A DNA stretch of 21,174 nucleotides from assembly GCA_003427395.1 (NCBI GenBank), contig BFEA01000094.1, forward strand, positions 708,518-729,691, read 5' to 3'. Source of the DNA: Chara braunii (taxonomy: Eukaryota > Streptophyta > Charophyceae > Charales > Characeae). The notes beneath the pieces are model-generated. The model ran no database searches. It was given only the letters and a program-made list of their open reading frames with translations, and had not been told where the DNA came from. Shown here piece after piece: positions 1 through 8,279 of the stretch (position 1 is its first letter; every line of letters starts with the position of its first letter). The position numbers and the translations under genes are program-made.

Positions 1-256
1 TGTCCGAACTGTGATGCTGCCGAGTATCAACCCCAACAATCTCCAAGTCTCGAATCCGGTAAGTACCACAGCCTCATACCACCGAAGTCCAACACTGATC
101 TCTGTCCAACTAGTATGAAGTCTCCAATCTGAAGAAGAAGAAGAAGAAGTCTGAAGAAGAAGAAGAAGAAGAAGTCTGAAGAAGAAGAAGTCTGAAGAAG
201 AAGAAGAAGAAGAAGAAGAAGAGAGAGAGAGAGAGAGAGATGGCAGAGGGGAAGAT
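1..256. repeat. Artefactual exact duplicate of 7019-7274
   Basis: Bases 1-256 read the same as 7019-7274 as far as I can compare them. The identity stops exactly where a transposase adapter begins at 257. The block includes GAA/GA simple repeats from about 121 to 240. Perfect identity ending at an adapter points to a chimeric mate-pair read or gap fill, not a biological duplication. Sequence left of 283 should not be treated as the true neighbour of what follows. Confidence 0.9.
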
Positions 257-281
257 CTGTCTCTTATACACATCTAGATGT

Positions 282-282
<1 letters not shown>
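257..282. other. Nextera mosaic-end junction adapter left in the assembly
   Basis: Bases 257-275 are the 19-bp Tn5/Nextera mosaic end, followed directly at 276-282 by the first seven bases of its reverse complement. This is the start of the junction made by Nextera mate-pair circularisation. Read on the minus strand it gives the peptide LDVYKRQ, a known signature of this contamination in protein databases. It is synthetic sequence. Any ORF across it, such as one at 110-370 on the minus strand, is not real. Confidence 0.96.

Positions 283-338
<56 letters not shown>
283..338. repeat. (CT)n microsatellite beside the adapter
   Basis: A near-pure CT run follows the adapter. The block left of the adapter ends close to a GA run, so low-complexity sequence probably helped the false join. 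Confidence 0.9.
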
Positions 339-340
<2 letters not shown>

Positions 341-594
341 AAGTTCCAGCGAATTGACCATGGCCACCATATCGAGGACGGGAGGGGCCCGGATCAGGAA
401 CAGGAGGGAGGGGTAGTACCACCGTGGAGTTGTTGGGAGGTGGATGGCGAGGGTTGATGGGGAAGAAAAGGAGGGACATCGAGGTGTAGGAGAAGGAATA
501 GGGACATCAAAGGTGTAGTAGTAGGACTACTAGGGAGGAAGAGGTGGAAGAAGGGGCGGAGAGGGCGAACATGGTGGACTGAGGATAGCGAGGA

Positions 595-628
<34 letters not shown>

Positions 629-793
629 GTACGCTTTTGAAGTCGCACATGGTGGAAGAAGGAGGAGGAGGAGGGGGGGGCAGGGAAGAAGAGGAGGGAC
701 CTGTAACAAGGGAAGTGTTGTTACCCACACTTGTTGCATCTCAAGTGAGACAGTAAGGTGTTCAGTATTTTTTCTTAATGTCCTTCTGTTTTC
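339..793. other. Purine-rich non-coding stretch
   Basis: The stretch is rich in GGA/GAA and GGT on the + strand, with a (TC)n run at about 595-628 and a G-rich run near 662-690. Minus-strand ORFs here are Ser/Pro/Leu low-complexity translations of these biased bases. I see no gene. Confidence 0.6.
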
Positions 794-863
794 TTTGGAC
801 CATTTCTCAATTTATGCGTGTCATCCTTGTGCAGGGTCCATGCTAATCTTCTCTGTATCGTAC
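794..863 (-). pseudogene. U6 snRNA retrocopy, 5'-truncated
   Basis: On the minus strand this reads as the 3' two thirds of U6 snRNA: the GATACAGAGAAGATTAGCATGG region, then the conserved CAAGGATGACACGCATAAATT block, ending in GAGAAATGGTCC. It differs from plant U6 at scattered sites, for example in the GCATGG/CCC segment. The U6 5' stem is missing. After the U6 3' end the minus strand runs into an A-rich stretch (AAAGAAAACAGAAGG), consistent with a retrotransposed copy. No plant U6 promoter (USE plus TATA) is visible, so it is very unlikely to be transcribed. Confidence 0.85.
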
Positions 864-875
864 GTTTCCCCGATC

Positions 876-1024
876 CAGACGTTTTTTGGGTCCGGGAACC
901 CATCCGGACGGTCCGGGTCCGGTGCTATCCAGATGTCCGGTACCTGCACGGATTTCCAGACATCTGGATCATTCCGGATGCGTGTCTGGTTTTCTGTCCG
1001 GATCGGTCCGGTGTCTGGGTCACC
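876..1024. repeat. TCCGGA/CCGG-rich palindromic region
   Basis: About 150 bp holds many copies of TCCGG/CCGGA and short palindromes such as CCAGATGTCCGG and CCAGACATCTGG. ORFs in two frames cross it but look like by-products of the repeated motif. It adjoins the truncated end of the U6 fragment. Function unknown. Confidence 0.55.
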
Positions 1025-1112
1025 GGTTATGATGACATTTTCCCCCCATTCTACAAACCTTTAGTGAAGTTTAGTCCTAACGGATTCTGCATTCGACATC
1101 TAGCGGGTTTCA

Positions 1113-1148
1113 TTAAACCACAAGTATTTGGTCCAGCTATCGGCCGTG
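1113..1148 (+). repeat. Dispersed 28-bp repeat, copy 1
   Basis: A motif running from TTAAACCA to CCAGCTAT, followed by a GGCCG block. It recurs at 12923-12960 in the same orientation and at 13569-13596 inverted. Copies 2 and 3 share 27 of 28 bases, and this copy shares about 25 of 28 with copy 2. It may be a conserved end or internal block of an unidentified transposable element. Confidence 0.7.
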
Positions 1149-1376
1149 GAAAAATAGAGTAGAAACGCGTCTAGTTGGATGAATCTGGGCGCTCCTGTAG
1201 TGCCCTGTACATTACCTAAAATTGGGGCTTGTTAACAGGCATGACAGCATAAAACGGCCGTGCTCGGTGTTACGACTCGAAAGCCCAGTGTCAGTTGAGC
1301 TCAGCACAAAACAGTGACTGGCTCTTCCTTGCAAAGTGGGAATGATTGAACTTGATGGTATGGGAGAGCTAATGTG

Positions 1377-1428
1377 GTCCTTTCTGACATCCGTTAAATT
1401 TGGAACGATGCACAGAAGATTTGCATGG
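1377..1428 (+). pseudogene. U6 snRNA retrocopy, 3'-truncated, with target-site duplication
   Basis: The + strand starts with the U6 5' stem (GTCCTTTCTGACATCCG) and runs through TTTGGAACGATGCACAGAAG to GCATGG, where U6 homology stops. A short A/G-rich tail fills 1429-1439. The whole is flanked by 13-bp direct repeats, GAGAGCTAATGTG at 1364-1376 and GAGAGCTAACGTG at 1440-1452 (one mismatch). An intact RNA 5' end, A-rich 3' tail and target-site duplication are the hallmarks of LINE-type retrotransposition of an snRNA. Confidence 0.88.
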
Positions 1429-1452
1429 AAAGAGAAAGAGAGAGCTAACGTG

Positions 1453-1861
1453 ATCTGTCATTTGAATGTAAGCTGCTAGTTGTTCAGAGTGGTGCCAACC
1501 TGTGGTTGAGTGGAAAACCACCGTCTTCTCACGAATAGAGTATAGGGTCTTTAATACTCTTTATAGGTATATATTTGACGCAATTTTTAGTCCAGATAAT
1601 GACTGTACGTTCTATTCAGGTGAAGACGGTAGAGCAGTTCCAAGCTTGAATGGTGTTCTGATATTCATGTTCTTAAAGCAGAGTAATTAAGAATGTCAAA
1701 ACTCGTTCTGATATTCATGTACTCTTTTTTTTTTCAAAAGAATAAAAGTCAGAGCTCAGAGCAGAGTTGTGAGGCAGGTGACATAGCTGCCAGAAGCAGA
1801 AGTGGGAACACCATAGCTATCGATCATGGAGTTGGGAAACGGGACTAATTCCGTCTGGGTG
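1453..1861. other. Non-coding stretch, no recognisable feature
   Basis: AT-rich sequence with a 62-codon ORF at 1502-1690 that resembles no family I recognise. The phrase TCTGATATTCATGT recurs at about 1656 and 1707. Confidence 0.4.
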
Positions 1862-2065
1862 GAAAAAACAATTAAAAAAATAAAAAAAATCAAGTTAATG
1901 CATCTGAGAGTTCAGACACAGTGAATCACTTGGGTGTCATCGCCAGCCTGGGTCCTCATCTGTTTTCTAACACATGCCAAGTCCAAGAGAAACTCACTAG
2001 GAATTGAACCTGTGACCTGCCCCCAAAGCAGTGGATCACTTGAGCAATGTGAGTGAAGTGAGCTG
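1862..2065 (-). repeat. tRNA-derived SINE-like element
   Basis: On the minus strand a pol III B box (GGTTCAATTCC, 2000-2010) is preceded by GGTCACA. An A-box-like segment (TTGCTCAAGTGATCC, about 2033-2047) lies some 30 bp upstream, the spacing of a tRNA-type promoter. After about 110 bp of unrelated body, the element ends on the minus strand in a T-rich tail (about 1863-1893 on the + strand). Some plant SINEs have T-rich 3' ends. No cloverleaf with intact acceptor stem is visible, so I do not call a tRNA. Ends are approximate. Confidence 0.6.
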
Positions 2066-2391
2066 GTGTTATACCACCACTGCCCCTGCAGTCCTAAATT
2101 AGGGGCGACTGGTAGCACAGGTCCATGAGGGCTACCGGTAGCACAGTGGGGGGAAGTGGTGAAGTGGCAAAAGTGGAATATGCGTCGAATTGCCCCCGCG
2201 ATTTATTTCGGGGTTGAAATGATTTTTATTTATTTATGAATTATTTTTCCTAGAAAGATCACGACGAAATCTGCGGACCCTCCAAGTTTCAGACTTTTTA
2301 GAGTATTGTATTGGACATGAAAAATTGCTGAAGTCGGGGTACTTTTCCTGTTGGCCGACTTGTGATATTGCTGCAAAAATGAAATATGGGA
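2066..2391. other. Non-coding stretch
   Basis: It contains two nearby GGTAGCACAG motifs (about 2110 and 2136), reminiscent of a pol III A box but without a paired B box. A GAAAAATTGC motif at about 2319 reappears at the hairpin arm near 2446. Confidence 0.35.
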
Positions 2392-2454
2392 CAATTTTTC
2401 GTGCTCAATGGGAAAAGTATGGCAAATATCCACTCCTTTGAGCACGAAAAATTG
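2392..2454. repeat. Perfect 17-bp inverted repeat (hairpin)
   Basis: Arm 2392-2408 (CAATTTTTCGTGCTCAA) is the exact reverse complement of 2438-2454, with a 29-nt loop. No terminator context is expected in plant nuclear DNA. It may be a MITE relic. Confidence 0.75.
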
Positions 2455-3042
2455 CCAAAGTTGGCAGCGATCCCTGCATTGGACCCGCATGCACCTGCCG
2501 GTCACCGCCCCCTCTAAGAACCTGGTCCGTAACGCTAGTGGTGGTTTAAAGCGAAGGTTCTTGTGGGGCACTTCACCGACTCCGGCATCAATACAAATAC
2601 TACGAATCCATGACGCGGTGTGCGCGGATTCCTCTGTCTGGAATTGAAGAGGGCTAGCTGATGGCTCCTGTCAGACTTCAACTAACAAGAACTATCGCAA
2701 GGGTATCCTCATCTGCTGTGTCCTGAATTGGTGCAAATGTGGACAGCATAGGTGACATGAATGAGTCGAAACCTTCAAAGCCAACAAGAAGTGAACAGTC
2801 ATTTAATCACATGTGGTGGTGTATAACGTGCTGGCTTACACTAAGGAATTGATAGTGTCGGGGTTTAGGTGCTAGGAGAAGCGTCTGATGTTCCGGTCGT
2901 TATTTTCGCCCTCTTTTTTTTTTCTTTTTTCCCTTTCTCAAGTTTATTGTGTTCCAGACTGGTAGTTCTACGTGACGGGAGAAATGGTTGGTTGAGGGAG
3001 GTGAAACGGTTTTACCCAGTTGACACGACAATTGCAGATACT
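2455..3042. other. Non-coding stretch
   Basis: Mixed-composition sequence with a pyrimidine tract near 2910-2940. Short ORFs on both strands show no recognisable domain. I see no gene. Confidence 0.4.
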
Positions 3043-3183
3043 GAGATTCGATCCCTAGACCTATTCCTGAACCCTGTACATTGACACTGTGTGCTGAGTG
3101 AGATTCGATCCCTAGACCTATGCCTGTGCCCTGTACATCTACCCGGTGACTGTGTGAGATTCGAACCTTCGACCTGTCCTGTG
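3043..3183 (-). repeat. Three-unit ~57-bp tandem repeat carrying B-box-like motifs
   Basis: GAGATTCGA begins units at 3043, 3100 and 3156. Each continues with a CCTAGACCTA-type segment and, in the first two, CCCTGTACAT. On the minus strand every unit reads as a tRNA B-box-like GGNTCGAATCTC, best in the third unit (GGTTCGAATCTC). This looks like tandem amplification of a tRNA- or SINE-derived fragment. Confidence 0.65.
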
Positions 3184-3506
3184 TCATAGGTTAGGCCGTA
3201 GGTAGGGAAGTTGCACTTGATCCCTCGGTCTGTAGGTTAGTAGTTGAGTCTGTTACCGACAAACTTAGGAAGGTCTGTTCTAGAAGTCTCTACCTGAGTC
3301 TACTGAGGGCCTAGAGTCAGTCTGTAGGTCTGTAGGCTCAAGAAGGCTATAGGTCCCTATAGGCCGGTCCGGTCAGCAGGTATAAGGGAAGGGCTGCACG
3401 TGGGGGAAGGTTCTGGTCGCACGGTATGCTGAAGGGTCCAGAACATGCGTTCTGGGGCCCAGCAGCCCACGCGTTTTGGCCGAGGGCCCGGCCACTTCTG
3501 AAGAAG

Positions 3507-3514
3507 TATAAATA
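3507..3514 (+). promoter_or_regulatory. Consensus TATA box, possible promoter
   Basis: TATAAATA lies in a GC-rich context, and an ATG with a 68-codon ORF starts at 3556, a plausible distance. The encoded peptide is Cys-rich at its start and unrecognised. This may be a TATA in a decayed LTR or a chance match. Confidence 0.25.
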
Positions 3515-4038
3515 CAGAGGCAGCGTCCAGCCATTCATTAATTCGCTGGTGAGCCATGTGGAAGTGCTGCCTTGGTGACTTGTGCGTGGAGGTCTGCAGG
3601 TGCCCGGAGCCGAAGTGGGCAGTGGGGAAGACAACGGCCACAACTGCTCAGGAGGAAGAGGACGGCGGCCATAGCCGTCCAGCTGCTGACGCAGACAGAG
3701 TGTACAGAGTGTGTGTGTATGTAGTGTGGGGATTCACGGTAGATCCTCGGACGTGTACATGAGGGAGAGTGAGGCTGGTGGTGAAGACGGTGTTCGGCGG
3801 CCATAGCCACAAGTTGTACAGTTGACTTGGACTGAGTTTAAGTCCAAGTTCATCGGTGATTCCAGAGTTGAAAAAAGAGTTTGGTTTTGTCATCAGTCTG
3901 CGTGTGTGCATGTTGCGAGCAAGTTTGGAGTGCAGTCTGATTTCAGAGGAAAGAAAACTCTGGTGTACTGATCGAGATCTTATTGTTTGTCTCTTTTTTA
4001 ATGCACAATCTATGTGGGACACCTTAGCACCTTTGCAG

Positions 4039-4231
4039 ACATTTTTGATGTAGGATATTTTATTGATCAATTGGAAAATGAAGTACGGGTGGAGACCCAA
4101 CTCCCTGTGGGCCTGAGCTGGAGTACACGAGAGTACTACTCGAGTGCGTTCAGGGAAAACCGAGTCAAAAATGCGCCCATGCGTGCATCTGCGAAATGGT
4201 ATCTGGAGAATGTTCTACCCTTGTTGCAAAC
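4039..4231 (+). CDS. O-fucosyltransferase family protein, exon A (internal)
   Basis: This exon encodes about 64 residues of a plant O-fucosyltransferase-family protein (Pfam O-FucT, formerly DUF246). These are usually Golgi type II membrane glycosyltransferases using GDP-fucose or a related nucleotide sugar. Visible family features are DIFDVGYFIDQL near the start, RVETQLP, and the RASAKWYLENVLPLLQ block before the donor. The acceptor is CTTTGCAG at 4031-4038 after a T-rich tract. The donor is GTAAGT at 4232. The exon enters with two bases of a codon and leaves with two (AC), which the first base of the 8752 exon completes. The preceding exons, which should hold the membrane anchor and the GGLNQMR motif, are not visible upstream. 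A frame-open extension reaches back to an ATG at 4014, but this lies in the intron. Confidence 0.88.
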
Positions 4232-4242
4232 GTAAGTGTTCA

Positions 4243-4455
4243 TAGACCCATCTTAACAGAGCATCTATGCTCCTCTTCCCCTCCTTCCTACCCCCCCCCC
4301 CCCCCCATGCCGCAAATGAAGTGCTTAAAACCCTGACTTAATATAGCTTCTGGGCCCCACTTACCCTCCTTCCGAGAACCCGCCCCTGCATGCTGCAGAT
4401 GACATTTATAAACCCAGCTTAACATAGCTTCTATGACCCTCTTCCCCTCTTCCGA
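4243..4455. repeat. Three-unit ~80-bp tandem repeat just after a splice donor
   Basis: Units share CTTAA(C/T)A(T)AGCTTCTATG and CCTCTTCCCCTCCTTCC blocks. A 16-base C run (4291-4306) sits between units 1 and 2. The array starts 11 bp past the donor at 4231. Confidence 0.65.
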
Positions 4456-4463
4456 ACAGTTAA

Positions 4464-5262
4464 TGCCAACATCCACCTTGCCTTAGGCAACTCTACTTCT
4501 TTTTCTCCTCCTGTTGCTACTTCTACCACAATTTATTTTTATTTTTATTTTTTAATTTAAAGCCATGCTAATCTACTCTGTATCGTTCCAATTATAACGG
4601 ATGTCCTTAAGGACTTCACCGCAATTTTGGCATTGAGCTCACCACGATCTTCACCAGCCTTTTGCTACTGCTGTCAGGAGAGGTACTACCGCATCTTCGC
4701 TGTCGAGCTCCCCACGATCTTCACGTCCACCCCCGCACCGACCTTGCCTGAGGCAACTCCGCTTCTTTTTCTCCTCTTGTTGCTACTTTTGTGAGAAGAG
4801 GTACTACCACAATGTTGGGATTGAGCTCAGCACGATCTTCACCAGCCTGTTGCTACTGCTGTCAGGAGAGGTACTACCACGTCCTTGCTGTTGAGCTCGC
4901 CACAATCTTCATTTCCACCCCCACATCCACATTGCCTGAGGCAACTCCACTTCTTTTTCTCCTCCTGTTGCTACTTTTGTGAGAAGAGGTACTACCGCAA
5001 TCTTGGCATTGAGCTCACCATGTTCTTCACCAGCCTTTTGCTACTGTTGTGAGGAGAGGTACTACCACATCTTTGCTGTTGAGCTCCCCACAATGGTCCC
5101 CAGCTTCTGCCCCTCTTTGTACTTTTGTGAGGAGATGTACTCCGCCATGTTTGCCAATGAGTTCGCTGCAGTCTTGACCAGGTTCTTCCCCCCTCTGCCT
5201 ACTTTTGTGAGGACAGGTAGTACCTCATGTTTTCCGTTGAGCGCATCACGATCTTCACCAGG
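4464..5262. repeat. ~187-bp minisatellite with two half-units, interrupted by a U6 retrocopy
   Basis: TTGAGCTCA-type starts at about 4632, 4820 and 5008 set a period of about 188 bp. Each unit consists of two related ~94-bp halves built on TTTTGTGAGAAGAGGTACTA and GAGCTC(A/C)CCACGATCTTC. A partial first unit (4464-4534) is split from the rest by the U6 insertion. Long ORFs on both strands here are repeat translations. The last unit reads on the minus strand as an 87-residue peptide with KTAANSLANMAEYISS, so a decayed repeat-protein origin is possible. Confidence 0.8.
4562..4615 (-). pseudogene. U6 snRNA retrocopy, 3'-truncated, inserted into a minisatellite unit
   Basis: The minus strand begins with the U6 5' stem-loop (GTCCTTAAGGACATCCG), continues with TAATTGGAACGATACAGAGTAG, and stops at GCATGGC. 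An A-rich tail follows, seen as the T/A run at 4531-4561 on the + strand. Near-identical direct repeats, ACCACAATTT (4525-4534) and ACCGCAATTT (4618-4627), flank the insertion. The intact minisatellite units show what was interrupted. Confidence 0.87.
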
Positions 5263-7018
5263 TGCTCTCATCTCCTCTTCTGTCACCTTTAACCCGTAAG
5301 ACCACCTTTCATCCCCTGACTCCACTTCCCCAAGTCCATTTTAGCAACTTTCTTGTTCCAATTTGTTCTCCGCATACTGTGGTTTTATGGTGTACGAGCG
5401 CATTGGATATGTCTTGCCCAGACCCAGGCATGTGGCATCTGTATGTTTTGCCCTGAATGCCCTTTTTTTTACGAGTCTGTCCTTCAACGTCTATGTAACC
5501 GGAGCCTTAGAAGAGAAAAAACAGAAAGCGTCGATGTAATCATCTCTATGTGTATGAATCTGTTCTGTGTATGTTGTGTATGTTGCTCAGATATGTAGAA
5601 TAAGGGTCGTGGAAATTGCTTCATTTGGGTAGGAGAGAAAAACATCAGCAAAGGACGCTGATCCTTGAAGCCGCAGAATCATATGAGAAATGCCTTTGTT
5701 CATTAGAGTGCTGTTTCTTTTTTTGATCTCGCGAGCCTTGTGTGTCCCACTGGAAAAAGAGGGGGTGGCGGAGGGGTGGTAATCAGCAAGGACATCTGTT
5801 TTGTCTTGCGATTTTCCCCAACCTCTCATTTTGCATGCACTGCCAAGGACATCCGATCCTAATAGGGCCTCACTGTCCCACTCACGAAAACAAACGTAAA
5901 TCTCTGAGGTGCCAGAGGATTTCAAGAGCCCTCAGTTTTTGACATTTTCGTCTTTGGCCACACAAACCCTCTCGACCAGGTCGCTCTCAAGAGTTGGCTG
6001 GAAAAGGACAGACTCACCCAGAGAAAAGGACAAAACCCTTGTCCTTTCCAATCTCAGCCCAACTCTCGAAAACTGGAGGGTTTTGAGGGCCGGATGTGGC
6101 GGATGGAGAGATCATTTCAGGCTGGAGAGACGCTGCGGTTCAAGAGCTGTCACGACCTGGCGCCCATTGCACCCCGTGGAACTTCCTTTGGGTGAGAGTT
6201 TTGCACGTCGTATGGCAATGCAAAGCTCTCACAGAAAAAATGAGATTCCTAAGTGGTGTGCCAAGGTCCTTACTCATATAATTAAAAAAAAGATTCTGTT
6301 AAAATTATGAATGAGGATCTGCTTGTAAATACGGAGGGAACGGTTACCTTTGGTCACTGGCTTTTTGGTTGGGACCTGAAGCCGAGAACGACTGATTTGG
6401 TGGGATTGATTGCCTAGAAGAAACCAAAGCACGCATGTCAAAGCTGGTGACACCTTATTCGTGCAGTGCTTCTATTATCCTACCTTTCATTCTTATCTTA
6501 CCTATCGTACTCTTTATGGCAATGTCTGCTCTAATAGATTTGTGTTAACAATCAAACTGTCTTTGGCCACGTAATGGAGTACCATGTTCAGGTGGTCCCC
6601 ACCTCTCTGTGCCCTGTTGTGCGTTTTTGCTTGCGGGTCAAGTTGCTGTTACGTACTCGTGATTTTATCACTGAGTATGGGGCAGAACCAAAGATCAACC
6701 ATTATAGGATGAATATGTATGCAACGGAAGTCTGATAAACGGACTGACTCACATAGACTGACTCGCACAGATATCACTCCACACACATACAATCGTGAGA
6801 TGGTGGGGTCTGAGCCATGCATAGACGATGCTCAGGCCCCGTACACACATACACAGATGAAAGGTGGGAGGAGAGATGGAGGCGGGGGAGGTAGACAGCA
6901 CCGAAGGTCATCGAGATAGAATCCGATAGGTCACCGATATGGTAGTCCAAAATGTCATCAAACAAATGTCGAGGACAATAAGTCACCAATGTCGGAGATA
7001 CAGTCCTAATGTAAACGG
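5263..7018. other. Intron interior without recognised feature
   Basis: Unique-looking sequence inside the 4232-8751 intron. The longest ORF (5909-6310, +, 133 codons) has no motif I recognise and biased composition. A lone diverged unit of the downstream 36-bp minisatellite lies at about 6596-6645. Confidence 0.45.
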
Positions 7019-7274
7019 TGTCCGAACTGTGATGCTGCCGAGTATCAACCCCAACAATCTCCAAGTCTCGAATCCGGTAAGTACCACAGCCTCATACCAC
7101 CGAAGTCCAACACTGATCTCTGTCCAACTAGTATGAAGTCTCCAATCTGAAGAAGAAGAAGAAGAAGTCTGAAGAAGAAGAAGAAGAAGAAGTCTGAAGA
7201 AGAAGAAGTCTGAAGAAGAAGAAGAAGAAGAAGAAGAAGAGAGAGAGAGAGAGAGAGATGGCAGAGGGGAAGAT
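7019..7274. repeat. Genuine copy of the block duplicated at 1-256, with GAA/GA microsatellite
   Basis: This copy runs on without an adapter into unique sequence at 7275, so it is the real locus. GAAGAA and TCTGAAGAA simple repeats occupy about 7146-7240 and a GA run follows to 7258. Confidence 0.85.
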
Positions 7275-7548
7275 GGAGGTGAGGAGGAGGGAACGGGACC
7301 GTGGAGGGAGGAGAGAAACCCCTCGCGTCCTGCTGTCGAGGCGGCTATGGCCGCCGTGCTGCTGCTGGTTTCCTCGCTCGCTGCTGCTGCTGCTGCCCTC
7401 CGCTCCTCCGCTCAAAATAGCGCTGCTGCTGCCAACCGATACACACCAGCGTTATGCCGGTGGCTCGATACCTCGAAGTGAGGCCGGACCGGTCTTTAGT
7501 ACCGGTGGGGCAGAGGCCGGCCTCAATGCTGCGAGGCCTGGCCGTGCC

Positions 7549-7708
7549 CTGAACCGTCGAGATTGACGGTTCAGCCCCAACCGGCGGGCGGCAGCCTCAA
7601 GAGCGCCGCCAGGCCCAAACGGTAATGTCGTTTGGGCCTGCCCGTTGGGTCTGGTCCAAAATGTGGCCTTTATGGCCTGCTGTACCCCAAGTCCGGGCCT
7701 TTAGGCCC
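7549..7708. repeat. Cluster of perfect short hairpins in GC-rich DNA
   Basis: Arms CTGAACCGTC (7549-7558) and 7565-7574 pair perfectly across 6 nt. Arms CAGGCCCAAACG (7610-7621) and 7629-7640 pair perfectly across 7 nt. GGGCCTTTAGGCCC (7695-7708) is a near-perfect palindrome. Further CCGG and GGCC palindromes lie just upstream (7483-7525). There is no good coding reading. Confidence 0.7.
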
Positions 7709-7771
7709 TAATGTGTCCCTCTAGCCCTAAGTTGGGTTCGGTAGGACCCGTGTGGCGTCGAAGATGTAACA

Positions 7772-8265
7772 GTTGCCCACTAGCATTTTAGAGAAAACAA
7801 TCGCTGTGCAGGCGGGGACCCTGTTGTGCGCTTTTCCTTGCAGGCCAAATGGGGACCCTGTTGTGTGCTTTAAAGTTTAAACTGCTTTTCCTTGTGGGCA
7901 ATGGGGACCCTGTTGTGTGCTTTTCCTTGCGGGCAATTGGGACCCTGTTGTGTGCTTTTCCTTGCGGGCAAAGGGGACCCTGTTGTGTGCTTTTCCTTGT
8001 GGGCCCAATGGGGATCCTGTTGTGTGCTTTTCCTTGTGGGCCCAATGGGGACCCTGTTGGGTGCTTTTCCTTGCGGGGAACTTGGGGACCCTGTTGTGTG
8101 CTTTTCCTTGCGGGTCAAGTTGCACACTAGATTTTAGGAAAAACGATGTCTGTGCAAGTGGGAACCCTGTTGTGTGCTTTTCCTTGCGGGCAATGGGGAC
8201 CTTGTTGTGTGCCTTTCCTTGTGGGCCCAATGGGGACCATGTTGTATGCTTTTCCTTGGGGGTGA
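7772..8265. repeat. ~36-bp minisatellite with higher-order spacer
   Basis: About a dozen units of 35-37 bp are built on GGGGACCCTGTTGTGTGC plus TTTTCCTTGCGGGC. A spacer of the type AGTTGC..CACTAG..TTTTAG recurs at about 7772, 8112, 8265 and 8566, so units come in blocks. Another unit sits at 8533-8560. ORFs of 80-167 codons on both strands are translations of this repeat. Confidence 0.88.
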
Positions 8266-8279
8266 AGTTGCCTGTTTGC

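Noticed and set aside
110-370. Minus-strand 86-codon ORF
   Set aside because: It crosses the synthetic adapter and GA/CT microsatellites, so it is artefactual.
794-863. A functional U6 snRNA gene
   Set aside because: It is truncated and lacks USE/TATA promoter elements. The fullest copy (11703-11802) also has a mutated ACAGAGA box.
2000-2048. A tRNA gene
   Set aside because: A and B boxes are present, but no acceptor stem or full cloverleaf could be drawn.
4791-5325. Protein genes in the 63-, 106- and 87-codon ORFs
   Set aside because: They lie wholly inside the 187-bp minisatellite in opposing strands.
5909-6310. 133-codon + strand ORF
   Set aside because: No recognised motif, inside an intron, no splice or promoter support.
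7347-7481. 44-codon + strand ORF starting MAAVLLLVSSLAAAA, like a signal peptide
   Set aside because: The hydrophobic run comes from a CTG-rich tract, another frame is also open, and no matching splice partner was found. Possible but unsupported.
7772-8265. CRISPR array in the regularly spaced 36-bp repeat
   Set aside because: Units are contiguous or nearly so with no unique spacers, and the genome is eukaryotic.
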